This document shows, one piece after another, positions 53,481-62,043 of a stretch of 64,000 bases of DNA. Both the position numbers and the translations under genes were made by a program. The stretch spans positions 1-64,000 of the forward strand of contig CAXSBR010000010.1 in assembly GCA_964236495.1 (NCBI GenBank), written 5' to 3'. Position 1 is the stretch's first letter. The number at the start of each line of letters is the position of its first letter. Source of the stretch: CAXSBR01 sp964236495 (lineage in GTDB: Bacteria; Actinomycetota; Actinomycetes; Mycobacteriales; Jatrophihabitantaceae). Below the pieces are notes generated by a model that worked only from the letters and a program-made list of their open reading frames with translations, did not search any database and had not been told where the DNA came from.

Positions 53481-54398
53481 ATGGTCGAAGTACACCCCCG
53501 CACCCGCGTCCGCATGAGTGGCAAAGAACGGCGCGAGCAACTGCTCGACGTCGGCCGATCGCTGTTCGCGGAGAAAGGGTTCGACGCCACCAGCATCGAG
53601 GAGATCGCGGCGCGGGCCAACGTCAGCAAGCCCGTCGTCTATGAGCACTTCGGCGGCAAGGAGGGCCTCTACGCCGTCGTGGTGGATCGCGAGATGCAGT
53701 CGCTGATGCAGAAGGTGAACTCTGCGCTCACCGGGGGACACGCGCGGGTCCTGGTCGAACAGGCGGCGCTGGCGCTGCTGACCTACATCGAACAGGAGAC
53801 CGACGGCTTCCGGGTATTGACCCGCGACTCCCCGGTGGTGACGGGCAGCGGCACGTTTTCCTCACTGCTCAACGACATCGCCTCCCAGGTCGAGTACATC
53901 CTGGCCAACGAGTTCAGCGAGCGCGGCTTCGATCCGAGCCTGGCCGGTATGTATGCGCAGATGCTGGTTGGCATGGTGGCGCTGACCGGGCAGTGGTGGC
54001 TGGAGGTGCGCACACCCAGCCGGGAGGTCGTCGCCGCGCACCTGGTCAACCTGGGCTGGCACGGCCTGGCCGGACTGCGTCCTGACCCCGTGCTGGTCGG
54101 CCAGCTGGAGAAGGCAGCGGGTGAGCATCGACCGACGAAGGAGGCAGGAGCGGAGCCCGTAGGGAGCGCAGCGGGTGAGCATCGACCGACGAAGGAGGGA
54201 GGAGCGGAGCCCGTAGAGGGCGCAGCGGGTGAGCATCGACCGACGAAGGAGGGAGGAGCGGAGCCCGTAGGGAGCGCAGCGGGTGAGCATCGACCGACGA
54301 AGGAGGCAGGAGCGGAGCCCGTAGGGAGCGCAGCGGGTGAGCATCGACCGAAGAAGGAGGCAGGAGCGGAGCCCGTAGAGAGCACCGTTGCGGACTAG
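53481..54398 (+). CDS. TetR-family regulator (Rv1019-like) with an 18-residue tandem-repeat tail
   Basis: 305 aa. HTH FDATSIEEIAARANVSKPVV followed by YEHFGGKEGLYAVVVDRE; ligand domain through ALLTYIEQETDGFRVLTRDS. Up to about residue 213 it matches the mycobacterial Rv1019 family (by recollection). Residues 214-303 are five copies of GEHRPTKEAGAEPVGSAA-like units, encoded by a diverged form of the dispersed repeat. The tail is highly charged and likely disordered. ATG 53481 chosen; ATG 53469 is also possible. Confidence 0.88.
   Translation: MVEVHPRTRVRMSGKERREQLLDVGRSLFAEKGFDATSIEEIAARANVSKPVVYEHFGGKEGLYAVVVDREMQSLMQKVNSALTGGHARVLVEQAALALLTYIEQETDGFRVLTRDSPVVTGSGTFSSLLNDIASQVEYILANEFSERGFDPSLAGMYAQMLVGMVALTGQWWLEVRTPSREVVAAHLVNLGWHGLAGLRPDPVLVGQLEKAAGEHRPTKEAGAEPVGSAAGEHRPTKEGGAEPVEGAAGEHRPTKEGGAEPVGSAAGEHRPTKEAGAEPVGSAAGEHRPKKEAGAEPVESTVAD
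54120..54389 (+). repeat. Five tandem 54-bp repeats (diverged form of the dispersed repeat)
   Basis: Units begin at 54120, 54174, 54228, 54282 and 54336. They share GGGTGAGCATCGA and AGGAGCGGAGCCCGTAG with the 36-bp repeat but have a different middle (CCGACGAAGGAGG) and a GGAGCGCAGC linker. Units differ from each other at only a few bases, suggesting recent expansion. Confidence 0.9.
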
Positions 54399-54455
54399 CG
54401 CGGCTTTCATCGCTGACGGAGGGCGGTCGGCGTTGGTAGCCCAGGACCGTCGTCG

Positions 54456-56237
54456 TCAGTCGAGTGACAGTTCCAGCCAGGCGGTCTCGGCTTCGTCGCG
54501 TTGGGAAAGGACGTCGCGCAGCTCGGCATCCAACGCCTGTACCCGGGCGTAGTCGGTGGCGCTGGCCGTCATGTCGTCGTGCAGGCCCCGTTCCCGCTCG
54601 TCGAGTTTGGCGATGCGTCGTTCCAGCTTCCCCAGTTCCTTACGAGCCGCTCGTGGGTCGCTGGTCGACTTTTCTTGGATGAGGCCGGTCGACGCCGGGC
54701 CGGTCGTCGCAGCGCCGGCCGTCGGGGTGAGCGGCGTGGCGACGGCGGCGCGGCGGCGGGCCAGGTAGTCCTCCACGCCACCGGGCAGCGCGGCCAGCGA
54801 CCCGTCGCCGAGCAGGGCCACGGTGCTGTCGCAGACCCGCTCGATGAGGTACCGGTCGTGGCTGACGACGACGATCGTGCCCGGCCAGGAGTCCAGCAGA
54901 TCCTCCAGCCCGGCCAGGGTGTCGGTGTCGAGGTCGTTGGTCGGCTCGTCCAACAGCAGCACGTTGGGTTCTGCCAGTAGCAGGCGCAGCAGCTGCAGGC
55001 GCCGACGCTCTCCGCCGGACAGGTCGGCCACCGGCGTCCACTGCCGCTCGTTGGCGAAGCCGAACCGCTCGGCCAGTTGCCCGGCCGAGAGTTCCACGCC
55101 GTTGAGCTCGGCGGTGGTGCGTACTTCCTGCACCGCCTCGATCACCCGCAGGCCCACCGGCAGCTCGGTGACGTGCTGGCTCAGGTGTCCGACGTGCACA
55201 GTTTTACCGATGGCGATGCGGCCCGCGTCAGGCTGCAGTTCGCCGGCCAGCAGGCGCATCAGGTGCGTCTTGCCCGAGCCGTTGACGCCGATGATGGCGA
55301 TCCGGTCGCCCGGGCCGACGTGCCAGGTGACGTGCTCGAGCAGCGTCTTGTCACCGGCGCGCAGGGTGACGTCCTCGACGTCGTAGACGCTGCGCCCGAG
55401 CCGGCGTTGGGCCAGCGCCTGCAGCGCGGTCTGATCCCGTGGCGGTGGCTCGTCGGCTATCAGTGCGGTGGCGGCCTCGATGCGGAACTTGGGTTTCGAC
55501 GTGCGCGCCGGCGCGCCGCGCCGCAGCCAAGCCAGCTCCTTGCGCATCAGGTTCTGCCGGCGCGTCTCGCTGGCGTCGGCCTGGCGATCGCGCTCGGCAC
55601 GCGCCAGTACGTAGGCGGCGTAACCGCCGTCGAACCCGCGCACCGAGCCGCCGGCGACCTCCCAGGTGCGCGTGCACACCGCGTCGAGGAACCAGCGGTC
55701 GTGGGTGACGACGAGCACCGCTACGTTGCGCCGGCGGTTGAGGTGGTTGGCCAGCCAGTCGACACCCTCGACGTCGAGATGGTTGGTCGGCTCGTCGAGC
55801 ACCAGCAGGTCCGCGGGCTGGACGAGGGCGGCGGCCAGCGACACCCGCCGCCGCTCACCGCCCGACAGCCGCGACACCGGTGCGTCCAGCCCGACTGCGG
55901 ACAAGCCCAGGCCGGTGAGGATCTCGCGGATCGTCGCGTCGCCGGCCCACTCGTGCTCAGCGGCGTCACCGACCACGACGTCGCGTACCGACGCGCCCTC
56001 GGGCAGGTCACCGCGCTGGGCGACGGTCGCAATGTGCACGCCGCCGGTGCGGGTGACGCGACCTGAATCCGGGAGTTCCAGCCCGGTGATGAGGCGCAGC
56101 AGCGTGCTCTTGCCATCGCCGTTACGGCCCACGACGCCGATGCGCTCGTTGGCAGCGACCCCCAGCGACACGTCGGTAAGCACGGTCGTCGTCGCGTACG
56201 CCTTGGACACCGACTCCAGATTGACGAGGTTGGCCAT
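54456..56237 (-). CDS. ABC-F ATPase (Uup-like)
   Basis: 593 aa with two ABC domains: Walker A GRNGDGKST and GVNGSGKTH, signatures RLSGGERRRVSLA and DLSGGERRRLQLL, Walker B LLVLDEPTNHLD and LLLDEPTNDLD. Inter-domain Uup-type linker WLRRGAPARTSKPKFRIE and a C-terminal coiled coil (KELGKLERRIAKLDERERGL). No TM segments, so it acts on ribosomes or DNA intermediates, not as a transporter. 5 bp after ispE. Confidence 0.93.
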   Translation of the reverse strand: MANLVNLESVSKAYATTTVLTDVSLGVAANERIGVVGRNGDGKSTLLRLITGLELPDSGRVTRTGGVHIATVAQRGDLPEGASVRDVVVGDAAEHEWAGDATIREILTGLGLSAVGLDAPVSRLSGGERRRVSLAAALVQPADLLVLDEPTNHLDVEGVDWLANHLNRRRNVAVLVVTHDRWFLDAVCTRTWEVAGGSVRGFDGGYAAYVLARAERDRQADASETRRQNLMRKELAWLRRGAPARTSKPKFRIEAATALIADEPPPRDQTALQALAQRRLGRSVYDVEDVTLRAGDKTLLEHVTWHVGPGDRIAIIGVNGSGKTHLMRLLAGELQPDAGRIAIGKTVHVGHLSQHVTELPVGLRVIEAVQEVRTTAELNGVELSAGQLAERFGFANERQWTPVADLSGGERRRLQLLRLLLAEPNVLLLDEPTNDLDTDTLAGLEDLLDSWPGTIVVVSHDRYLIERVCDSTVALLGDGSLAALPGGVEDYLARRRAAVATPLTPTAGAATTGPASTGLIQEKSTSDPRAARKELGKLERRIAKLDERERGLHDDMTASATDYARVQALDAELRDVLSQRDEAETAWLELSLD

Positions 56238-56242
56238 CTGGG

Positions 56243-57244
56243 TCAGCCCTGGTCTGCCGGGTTAGTTGCTAGGTCGGCTGCCCGCTCGGCTGTGTGGTTG
56301 CGTGCTTGTTCCGGTACCTGATGGCCCGGCCGGTCGGAGACGGCGCCGGCCACCGGTCCGGTGACGACGCAGGCATGCCGGCAGGTACCCGACCCACTCA
56401 GCTCCCGCGCCAGCCGGCGAGCGGCAGCGGCGTCAGAGACCAGAAAAGCGCAGGTAGGGCCGGAGCCGGAGACGATGCCACCCAACGCACCGAGTCGGCG
56501 CCCGCTGGCCAACGTGTCGGCCAGCGCGGGCGCCATCGCCAGCGCGGCGGGCTGCAGATCGTTGTCCAGCGCCGCGCCTATCGCGGCGACGTCGCCGAGC
56601 CGCAACGCCTCGATCAGCGCCCGCGGCTCGGGCAGCGTCGGATCGGGCGTCAGCTCGTCGAAACCGCCGTACACCACCGGCGTGGACAGCTCGCCGGCCG
56701 AGATCGCCAGCACCCAGTGCAGCCGTGCACCGACCTGGATCGGACGAAGTCGTTCGCCACGCCCGGTGCCCTCCGCCGTCGTCCCGGTCAGCGCGAACGT
56801 CACGTCACTGCCCAGGTCCGCGGCCATGGCGGCCAGCTGCTCGACGCCCAGCTGCGCTCCCCACAGGCGGTCGGCCGCAACGAGGGCCGCCGCGGCGTCG
56901 GCCGATCCACCGGCCAGACCGGCGGCGACCGGAATGGCCTTGTGCAGCGTGATTGCCACGTCGCCCGCGCGGCCGTACTGCTCTGCGACCATGTCGACAG
57001 CACGCCAGACCAGGTTGCGACGGTCGGTGGGCAGGGTGGCGGCACCCTCGCCGGTGATCGTCAACCACGGCGTGGATGCGGTTGTGATCGTCAGGGTGTC
57101 GTACAGCGATACGGCGTGAAAGATCGTCAGCAGCTCGTGGAACCCGTCCGCGCGCCGCGAACCGACGCCCAGATGCAGATTGATCTTGGCAGGCACATCA
57201 ACTCGAACAGCGTTGTGCGCACGGGTGGGATTAGTGGCATTCAC
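56243..57244 (-). CDS. ispE: 4-(cytidine 5'-diphospho)-2-C-methyl-D-erythritol kinase
   Basis: 333-aa GHMP kinase of the MEP isoprenoid pathway. Has PAKINLHLGVGSRRADGFHE, the ATP loop PVAAGLAGGSADAAAAL, DVTFALTGTTAEGTGRGE and GGIVSGSGPTCAFL. GTG 57244 is favoured because GGAG lies 8 nt upstream; an in-frame GTG at 57376 adds 44 Pro-rich residues. Separated from ksgA, its usual partner, by 14 kb in this genome. Operon with ABC-F. Confidence 0.92.
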   Translation of the reverse strand: MNATNPTRAHNAVRVDVPAKINLHLGVGSRRADGFHELLTIFHAVSLYDTLTITTASTPWLTITGEGAATLPTDRRNLVWRAVDMVAEQYGRAGDVAITLHKAIPVAAGLAGGSADAAAALVAADRLWGAQLGVEQLAAMAADLGSDVTFALTGTTAEGTGRGERLRPIQVGARLHWVLAISAGELSTPVVYGGFDELTPDPTLPEPRALIEALRLGDVAAIGAALDNDLQPAALAMAPALADTLASGRRLGALGGIVSGSGPTCAFLVSDAAAARRLARELSGSGTCRHACVVTGPVAGAVSDRPGHQVPEQARNHTAERAADLATNPADQG

Positions 57245-57659
57245 CGAGATCGCTCCGCGGCCGGGGATTGAGGTGGGCTGCGAATGCAATGAGGGCGGCG
57301 GGGAATTCAGCGGCAGGTTGAGCGCCGGTCTGGATGGGGCAGGGCGGGTTGGAGCAGGGTTGATCGGAACGCTCACGCTTGAAAGCGTAGGTGGTGCGCG
57401 ACGGGCACCACGCGCTTGTAGACTGGTGGCGTTGCCCCGGCGAGGGACCGACGATGCCCAGTTGACGCAGTTCGGACGTCAGCATCATCGTCGCACCGAT
57501 CGATTGCGTCGATCGGTGTTAGTCCGTCATCGACGCGGTGTGCGTAGGCCTGCACAGTGCCTGTGGCGACACCGCGTTGTCCGACCGTCCGCCAGAGACA
57601 GCAAGCGCCCGCACGTCGATGAGGGTGCAGCACCCGAGCAGTGAACAAGGAGCCTTCCC
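57245..57659. other. 415-bp region between ispE and rplY
   Basis: Divergent promoter region holding a near-perfect hairpin (57494-57518) and AAGGAG of rplY. Contains the alternative ispE start. No other gene convincing. Confidence 0.5.
57494..57518. promoter_or_regulatory. Perfect inverted repeat upstream of rplY
   Basis: Arms CACCGATCGA / TCGATCGGTG around TTGCG, 142 bp before the rplY start. Could be an operator, or a leader hairpin for ribosomal-protein control. Confidence 0.5.
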
Positions 57660-58310
57660 GTGGCCGAACTTCGTCTGTCCGCCGAGCGCCGTACCGAGTT
57701 CGGCAAGGGGTTTGCCCGCCGCACCCGCCGCGCCGGCATGATTCCCGCCGTTCTGTACGGCCACGGCGCCGATCCTGCGCACCTGGCCCTGCCCGCGCAC
57801 GAGTTCACCCTCGCGGTTCGGCGTAGCGGTGCGAACGTGCTGCTCACCGTCGACGTCGAGGGCACCGAGTTCCTGGCCATTCCCAAGGCGATCCAGCGCA
57901 ATGCCCTCAAGGGCACCTTCGACCACGTCGACCTGCTCGCCGTGCGCCGAGGCGAGAAGGTCGGCGTCGACGTCGCACTGGTGCTACAGGGCGAGATCGC
58001 CCGCGGCGCATTGCTGCAGCAGGAAATCAGCACGCTGAGCATCGAGGCGGAGGCGACGCACATCCCCACCGAGATCGTGCTCGATGTCGAAGGCTTGAGC
58101 GCGGGCGCACAGATCACCGCCGGCGACGTCGTTCTGCCCGAGGGCGCCGTGCTCGTCGGCGATCCGGAGCAGATCCTCGTCGTCGTCTCCGAAGCTCCCA
58201 CCGAAGCGCAGCTCGACGCCGAGGTTGCGGCGTCCGAGGATGAGCTGGGCATCGTGGAGGACAAGCCGCAGGTCGAGAACGATTCCGAGTCGGGCGCCTC
58301 AGCCGAGTAG
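57660..58310 (+). CDS. rplY: 50S ribosomal protein L25/CTC
   Basis: 216-aa, the long CTC-type L25 that binds 5S rRNA. N-terminal L25 domain (TRRAGMIPAVLYGHG, FLAIPKAIQRNALKGTFDHV) and C-terminal TL5 domain (IPTEIVLDVEGLSAGAQITA). Acidic tail. GTG 57660 is preceded by AAGGAG. pth follows after 61 bp, the conserved rplY-pth pair. Confidence 0.97.
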   Translation: MAELRLSAERRTEFGKGFARRTRRAGMIPAVLYGHGADPAHLALPAHEFTLAVRRSGANVLLTVDVEGTEFLAIPKAIQRNALKGTFDHVDLLAVRRGEKVGVDVALVLQGEIARGALLQQEISTLSIEAEATHIPTEIVLDVEGLSAGAQITAGDVVLPEGAVLVGDPEQILVVVSEAPTEAQLDAEVAASEDELGIVEDKPQVENDSESGASAE

Positions 58311-58371
58311 CATCTCCGGCGTCCACGCATCTGACATCCCAGACACCTCGTCAGTCCGGACACCCCTGCCC

Positions 58372-58947
58372 ATGAGCGACGGCGACCGGATTCTCGTCGT
58401 CGGTCTGGGCAATCCCGGCGCCCGCTATGAGGCGACCCGGCACAACGCCGGGTTCATGGTCGCCGACGTGCTCGCCGGCCGTATCGGCGGCCGGTTCAAG
58501 TCCCATCGCGCGAATGCCGACGTGCTCGAGGGGCGCCTGGCTGGTTGCCAACTCGTAGTGGGCAAACCGCGCAGCTTCATGAACGACTCGGGCGGCCCGG
58601 TGGTGAACCTGGCGCGGTTTTACAAGATCGCCCCCGAGAACGTCGTCGTCGTGCACGACGAGCTCGACATCCCGTTCGGAACGCTGAAACTCAAGCGCGG
58701 CGGCGGCGACGGCGGCCACAACGGCCTGAAGTCGATCACTTCCGCGCTGGGCAGCAAGGAGTACGTCCGAGTCCGGGTGGGTATCGGCCGTCCGCCGGGT
58801 CGCCAGGACGTGATCGATTACGTCCTGCGCGACTTCGGCGCCACCGAGCGCAAGTCGCTGCCGCTGGAACTCGAACTGGCCGCCGATGCCGTCGAACTGA
58901 TATTGACCGACGGTCTGGAAGCCGCCCAAAATCGGTTCCACGCCTGA
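58372..58947 (+). CDS. pth: Peptidyl-tRNA hydrolase
   Basis: 191-aa enzyme recycling peptidyl-tRNA. Signatures VVGLGNPGARYEATRHNAGF (catalytic His), KPRSFMNDSGGPV, HDELDIPFGTLKLKRGGG and GGHNGLKSI. ATG 58372 matches the family start. Confidence 0.97.
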   Translation: MSDGDRILVVGLGNPGARYEATRHNAGFMVADVLAGRIGGRFKSHRANADVLEGRLAGCQLVVGKPRSFMNDSGGPVVNLARFYKIAPENVVVVHDELDIPFGTLKLKRGGGDGGHNGLKSITSALGSKEYVRVRVGIGRPPGRQDVIDYVLRDFGATERKSLPLELELAADAVELILTDGLEAAQNRFHA

Positions 58948-58994
58948 CGCGGCCTTTGTGCGCAGCCCACCAACAGCCGCGCAGCCCAGCAACA

Positions 58995-59030
58995 GCCGCC
59001 CAGCACAGCGACGGCCGCCCAGCACAGCGA
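58995..59030. repeat. Short tandem repeat after pth
   Basis: Two exact copies of GCCGCCCAGCACAGCGA (period 19 bp), with two more diverged CAGCCGCGCAGCCCAGCA-like units just upstream, filling the 87-bp gap between convergent pth and the LLM gene. Confidence 0.75.
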
Positions 59031-59034
59031 TCGA

Positions 59035-59913
59035 TCAGCGCAAAAGCGGTGCCACCTGCTCACCGACGAAGCGCACGAACGCCGCCGGATCGGGCTCATC
59101 CAGCGTTGGCTGCAGCACGACGGTGTCCGCGCCGGCGTCCACCCAGCGTGCGATCTGGCCTGCGATCTCGTCGGCGTCACCGCTGACGCTGCGGTCCTGC
59201 GCGGCGAACTTCCAGCGCTCGGCTTCCCGCTCGATGCGCTGGGCGGCGTCCTCGCCGGTTGCGGCGACGAGATAGACGACGACCTCGTGCGGGTCGGTTC
59301 GACCGGCCGCGGCTCGGGCGTCGTCAATGGCCGCGCGGGCCGCGCGGACATCGTCGGCGGAGGTGCCACCGGTCAAGATGGTTCCGTCTGCCACCGCGCC
59401 GGCAAGTTCCAGCGTGCGCGGCTTGACCGCGCCGACGTAGACGGGCGGAGCGGCTGCCGGTGGCCAATCGAGCGCGACGTCGGTCAGGGTCACGTAGCGT
59501 CCGGCCACGGTGACGGTGTCCCCGCGCAACAAGGCGCGCAGGGCGACGACGTACTCGCGCAGCAGCGTCATCGGCGAGTCGGCGCGCACACCGATCTGCT
59601 GCATCCAGTCCTGCACTCCGTGCCCCACGCCGGGCAGGATGCGCCCTGGGAACAGCCGGTCCAGCGTCGCCACTTCCATCGCCGTCAGCGCGACGTTGCG
59701 TAGCGGCGCCGGCATCAACCCGATGCCCAGCTTCAGGCGCTGTGTCCAGGCCAGCGCCGCGGACGCCGCTGCGATCCCGCTGTAGAGAAAGCAGTCCTCC
59801 CACAGCCAGAGCTGATCGAGGCCACTGTCGTCGGCAGCCTGCGCCACCGACTGCAGCTGCTGTGGAGGTAGTTGAGGCAGGTACACCGCACCGAGAGTTG
59901 TCACGCCTGACAT
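59035..59913 (-). CDS. LLM-class flavin-dependent oxidoreductase (probably F420-using)
   Basis: 292-aa luciferase-like TIM barrel. YLPQLPPQQLQSVAQAADDS and LDQLWLWEDCF at the start, LKLGIGLMPAPLRNVALTAM, GHGVQDWMQQIG and PPVYVGAVKPRTLELAGAVA. Actinobacterial members of this shape usually bind F420 rather than FMN. Substrate unknown. Confidence 0.85.
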   Translation of the reverse strand: MSGVTTLGAVYLPQLPPQQLQSVAQAADDSGLDQLWLWEDCFLYSGIAAASAALAWTQRLKLGIGLMPAPLRNVALTAMEVATLDRLFPGRILPGVGHGVQDWMQQIGVRADSPMTLLREYVVALRALLRGDTVTVAGRYVTLTDVALDWPPAAAPPVYVGAVKPRTLELAGAVADGTILTGGTSADDVRAARAAIDDARAAAGRTDPHEVVVYLVAATGEDAAQRIEREAERWKFAAQDRSVSGDADEIAGQIARWVDAGADTVVLQPTLDEPDPAAFVRFVGEQVAPLLR

Positions 59914-59961
59914 CCTCGCATCGCGTGTGTCTGTAGGTCGGCGGCCCGGTCGGCTCGACAG

Positions 59962-60471
59962 CTATGCGCTGGCGTCTTGCTCAGACCCACCGCTGACGTG
60001 GCGCAGTTCGTGCTCGAGCAGCCATCGCTTGGCGGTCATGCCGCCGGCGTATCCGGTGAGGGTGCCATTGGCGCCCACGACACGGTGGCAGGGCACCAAT
60101 ATCGAGATTGGATTGCGCCCGTTCGCTCCGCCGACTGCGCGCATCGCGGTGGGGGAGTCGATCGACGAGGCGATCCAGCCGTAGGTCACCGTGCTGCCAT
60201 AGTCCACCGTGCGCAGGGCCTGCCAAACCCGCTGCTGGAATGCAGTGCCCACTGGCCGCAGCACGACGTCGAAGTCGTGGCGGTCACCGGCGAAGTACTG
60301 CTCGAGCTGAGTGCGGACACCGTCGAGCTCGCGGTCGGCGCGGCCACGCTCGGTCGCGGGCCGGCGCACGTTGCCATCGGTCCACAGGCCGGTGATCTGC
60401 GGGCCGTCCGCGGCGGCATCGGCGGTCACGAGCAGCTCGCCGATGGGTGAGTCGAGCACGGTGTAGATCAT
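59962..60471 (-). CDS. ogt: O6-methylguanine-DNA methyltransferase
   Basis: 169-aa suicide repair protein. Acceptor cysteine in ILVPCHRVVGANG, DNA-binding helix region FQQRVWQALRTVDYGSTVTY and GGMTAKRWLLEHE. ATG overlaps the ada-alkA stop, so both repair activities are co-translated. Confidence 0.96.
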   Translation of the reverse strand: MIYTVLDSPIGELLVTADAAADGPQITGLWTDGNVRRPATERGRADRELDGVRTQLEQYFAGDRHDFDVVLRPVGTAFQQRVWQALRTVDYGSTVTYGWIASSIDSPTAMRAVGGANGRNPISILVPCHRVVGANGTLTGYAGGMTAKRWLLEHELRHVSGGSEQDASA

Positions 60472-61952
60472 GCGGTACCTCCTGCGCTAGTGGCTGACGA
60501 CGGATGCGTGGCGGGCAGCGCGTCCAGCGCCACCGCCCACAGGTGCTGGGTGACGTAACTGCGCCAGGGTGCCCACCGCTGGCTCTGCGTCAGGTCGATC
60601 GCGTGCTGGGTGGCTACCCGACGCACGGCCAAGTCGCTGGACAGCAGTATGTCGGGATCGCCGAGTGCCCGCATCGCGATGTAGTCCGCCGTCCACGGCC
60701 CGATCCCGGGCAACGCCATCAGCCCGGCTCGCGTCTCGACGCGATCCGCACCGGCGTCGACCGTCACCTCGCCCGCGGCGAGGGCCTGCGCGAGGCGCAC
60801 GACGGTACGGCCACGGGCGCGCGGCATCGGCAGCGTCGCCGGATCGACCTCTGCCAACCGTTGTACCGACGGAAAGACCCAACTCGGGTCGTCGGCGAAC
60901 TGCTGGGTGCCGTACTGCGCGACGATGCGCGCAGCGACCGCCCGGGCGCCACGCAAGCTCACCTGCTGGCCGATAACGGTGCGCACGGCGAGCTCGGCGC
61001 CGTCCACCGCACCCGGCGAGCGCAGGCCCGGGCGGGTGGCCACCAGCGGTGCCAGGTCCGCGTCCACGGCCAATGCCGCGTCGACGGAAATGGGGTCGGC
61101 GTCGAGGTCCAACATCCGCCGTACCCGCGTCACTGCCGCGGCCAGATCGCGATGATCGGTCAGCTCCACTCGCGCCCGCACCCACCCCGGCTCGCCCGGC
61201 GACAGCGCAACCCGTCCCGGCGCATGCGGCAGTGCCAACGTCTGCGTGAGCACCGGCGACAGTGCGTCGTCGTCGAAACGCTCGATCCCGGCGACGGCGT
61301 GCAGACCGTGCCAGCGCAGCAGCCCGACGACGTCGAGCGGCTCGCGGTAGGCCAGTCGCAACTCCAGCGCTCCGGCGGTTACCGAGCCAGGTGCAGTGCG
61401 ACCTGCACGCAGCTGCAGCGGTGACGACGCGAACACCTCGCGGATGGTGTCGTTGAACTGCCGAATGCTGGCAAATCCCGCCGCGAACGCGACCTGCGCT
61501 GCGGGTAGCGCAGTGGTCTCCAGCAAGACGCGCGCCGTGCGCGCCCGTTGCGCACGCGCCAGTGCCAGCGGGCCGGCGCCGACCTCTGCGGTAAGGCTGC
61601 GATGCAACTGGCGCACCGAGTAGCCCAGTCTGCGAGCCAGGCCGTCCACCCCGTCGCGGTCGACGACGCCGTCGGCGATCAGCCGCAGCGCCCGTCCCGT
61701 CAGATCGGCGCGCACGTCCCAGTCCGGCGAGCCGGGTGAAGCGTCGGGGCGGCACCGTTTGCAGGCGCGGAAACCGTGCCGTTGGGCCCCGGCCGCGGTG
61801 GGAAAGAACCGGACGTTGTGCCGGCCCGGCGTGCGAGCTGGGCAGGACGGACGGCAGTAGATGCCGGTGGAGGTGACCGCGGTGAAAAACCAGCCGTCGA
61901 AGCGACGGTCCCGGCCGGCGACGGCGCGGTAACAGGTGTCTTCGGCGGGCAT
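60468..61952 (-). CDS. alkA: Ada-AlkA fusion: methylphosphotriester-sensing activator joined to 3-methyladenine DNA glycosylase II
   Basis: 494 aa. The N-terminal Ada zinc domain has four Cys (GIYCRPSCPARTP, ACKRCRPD), then an AraC-type HTH (RLGYSVRQLHRSLTAEVGAG; VAFAAGFASIRQFNDTIREV), the AlkA N-terminal domain, and the HhH-GPD glycosylase (LMALPGIGPWTADYIAMRAL) with catalytic Asp in SSDLAVRR. The Cys methyltransferase half of Ada is supplied by the adjacent ogt. ATG 61952 chosen; ATG 61964 is also possible. Confidence 0.93.
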   Translation of the reverse strand: MPAEDTCYRAVAGRDRRFDGWFFTAVTSTGIYCRPSCPARTPGRHNVRFFPTAAGAQRHGFRACKRCRPDASPGSPDWDVRADLTGRALRLIADGVVDRDGVDGLARRLGYSVRQLHRSLTAEVGAGPLALARAQRARTARVLLETTALPAAQVAFAAGFASIRQFNDTIREVFASSPLQLRAGRTAPGSVTAGALELRLAYREPLDVVGLLRWHGLHAVAGIERFDDDALSPVLTQTLALPHAPGRVALSPGEPGWVRARVELTDHRDLAAAVTRVRRMLDLDADPISVDAALAVDADLAPLVATRPGLRSPGAVDGAELAVRTVIGQQVSLRGARAVAARIVAQYGTQQFADDPSWVFPSVQRLAEVDPATLPMPRARGRTVVRLAQALAAGEVTVDAGADRVETRAGLMALPGIGPWTADYIAMRALGDPDILLSSDLAVRRVATQHAIDLTQSQRWAPWRSYVTQHLWAVALDALPATHPSSATSAGGTA

Positions 61953-62043
61953 CACCCCACCCATTCTGCCGCTCCCTGCGCTCGCGCACTGGCGGTTTTC
62001 GGACGTCACCATCAAGCGACGGGGCGTGCAGCCCGGGACGCGC

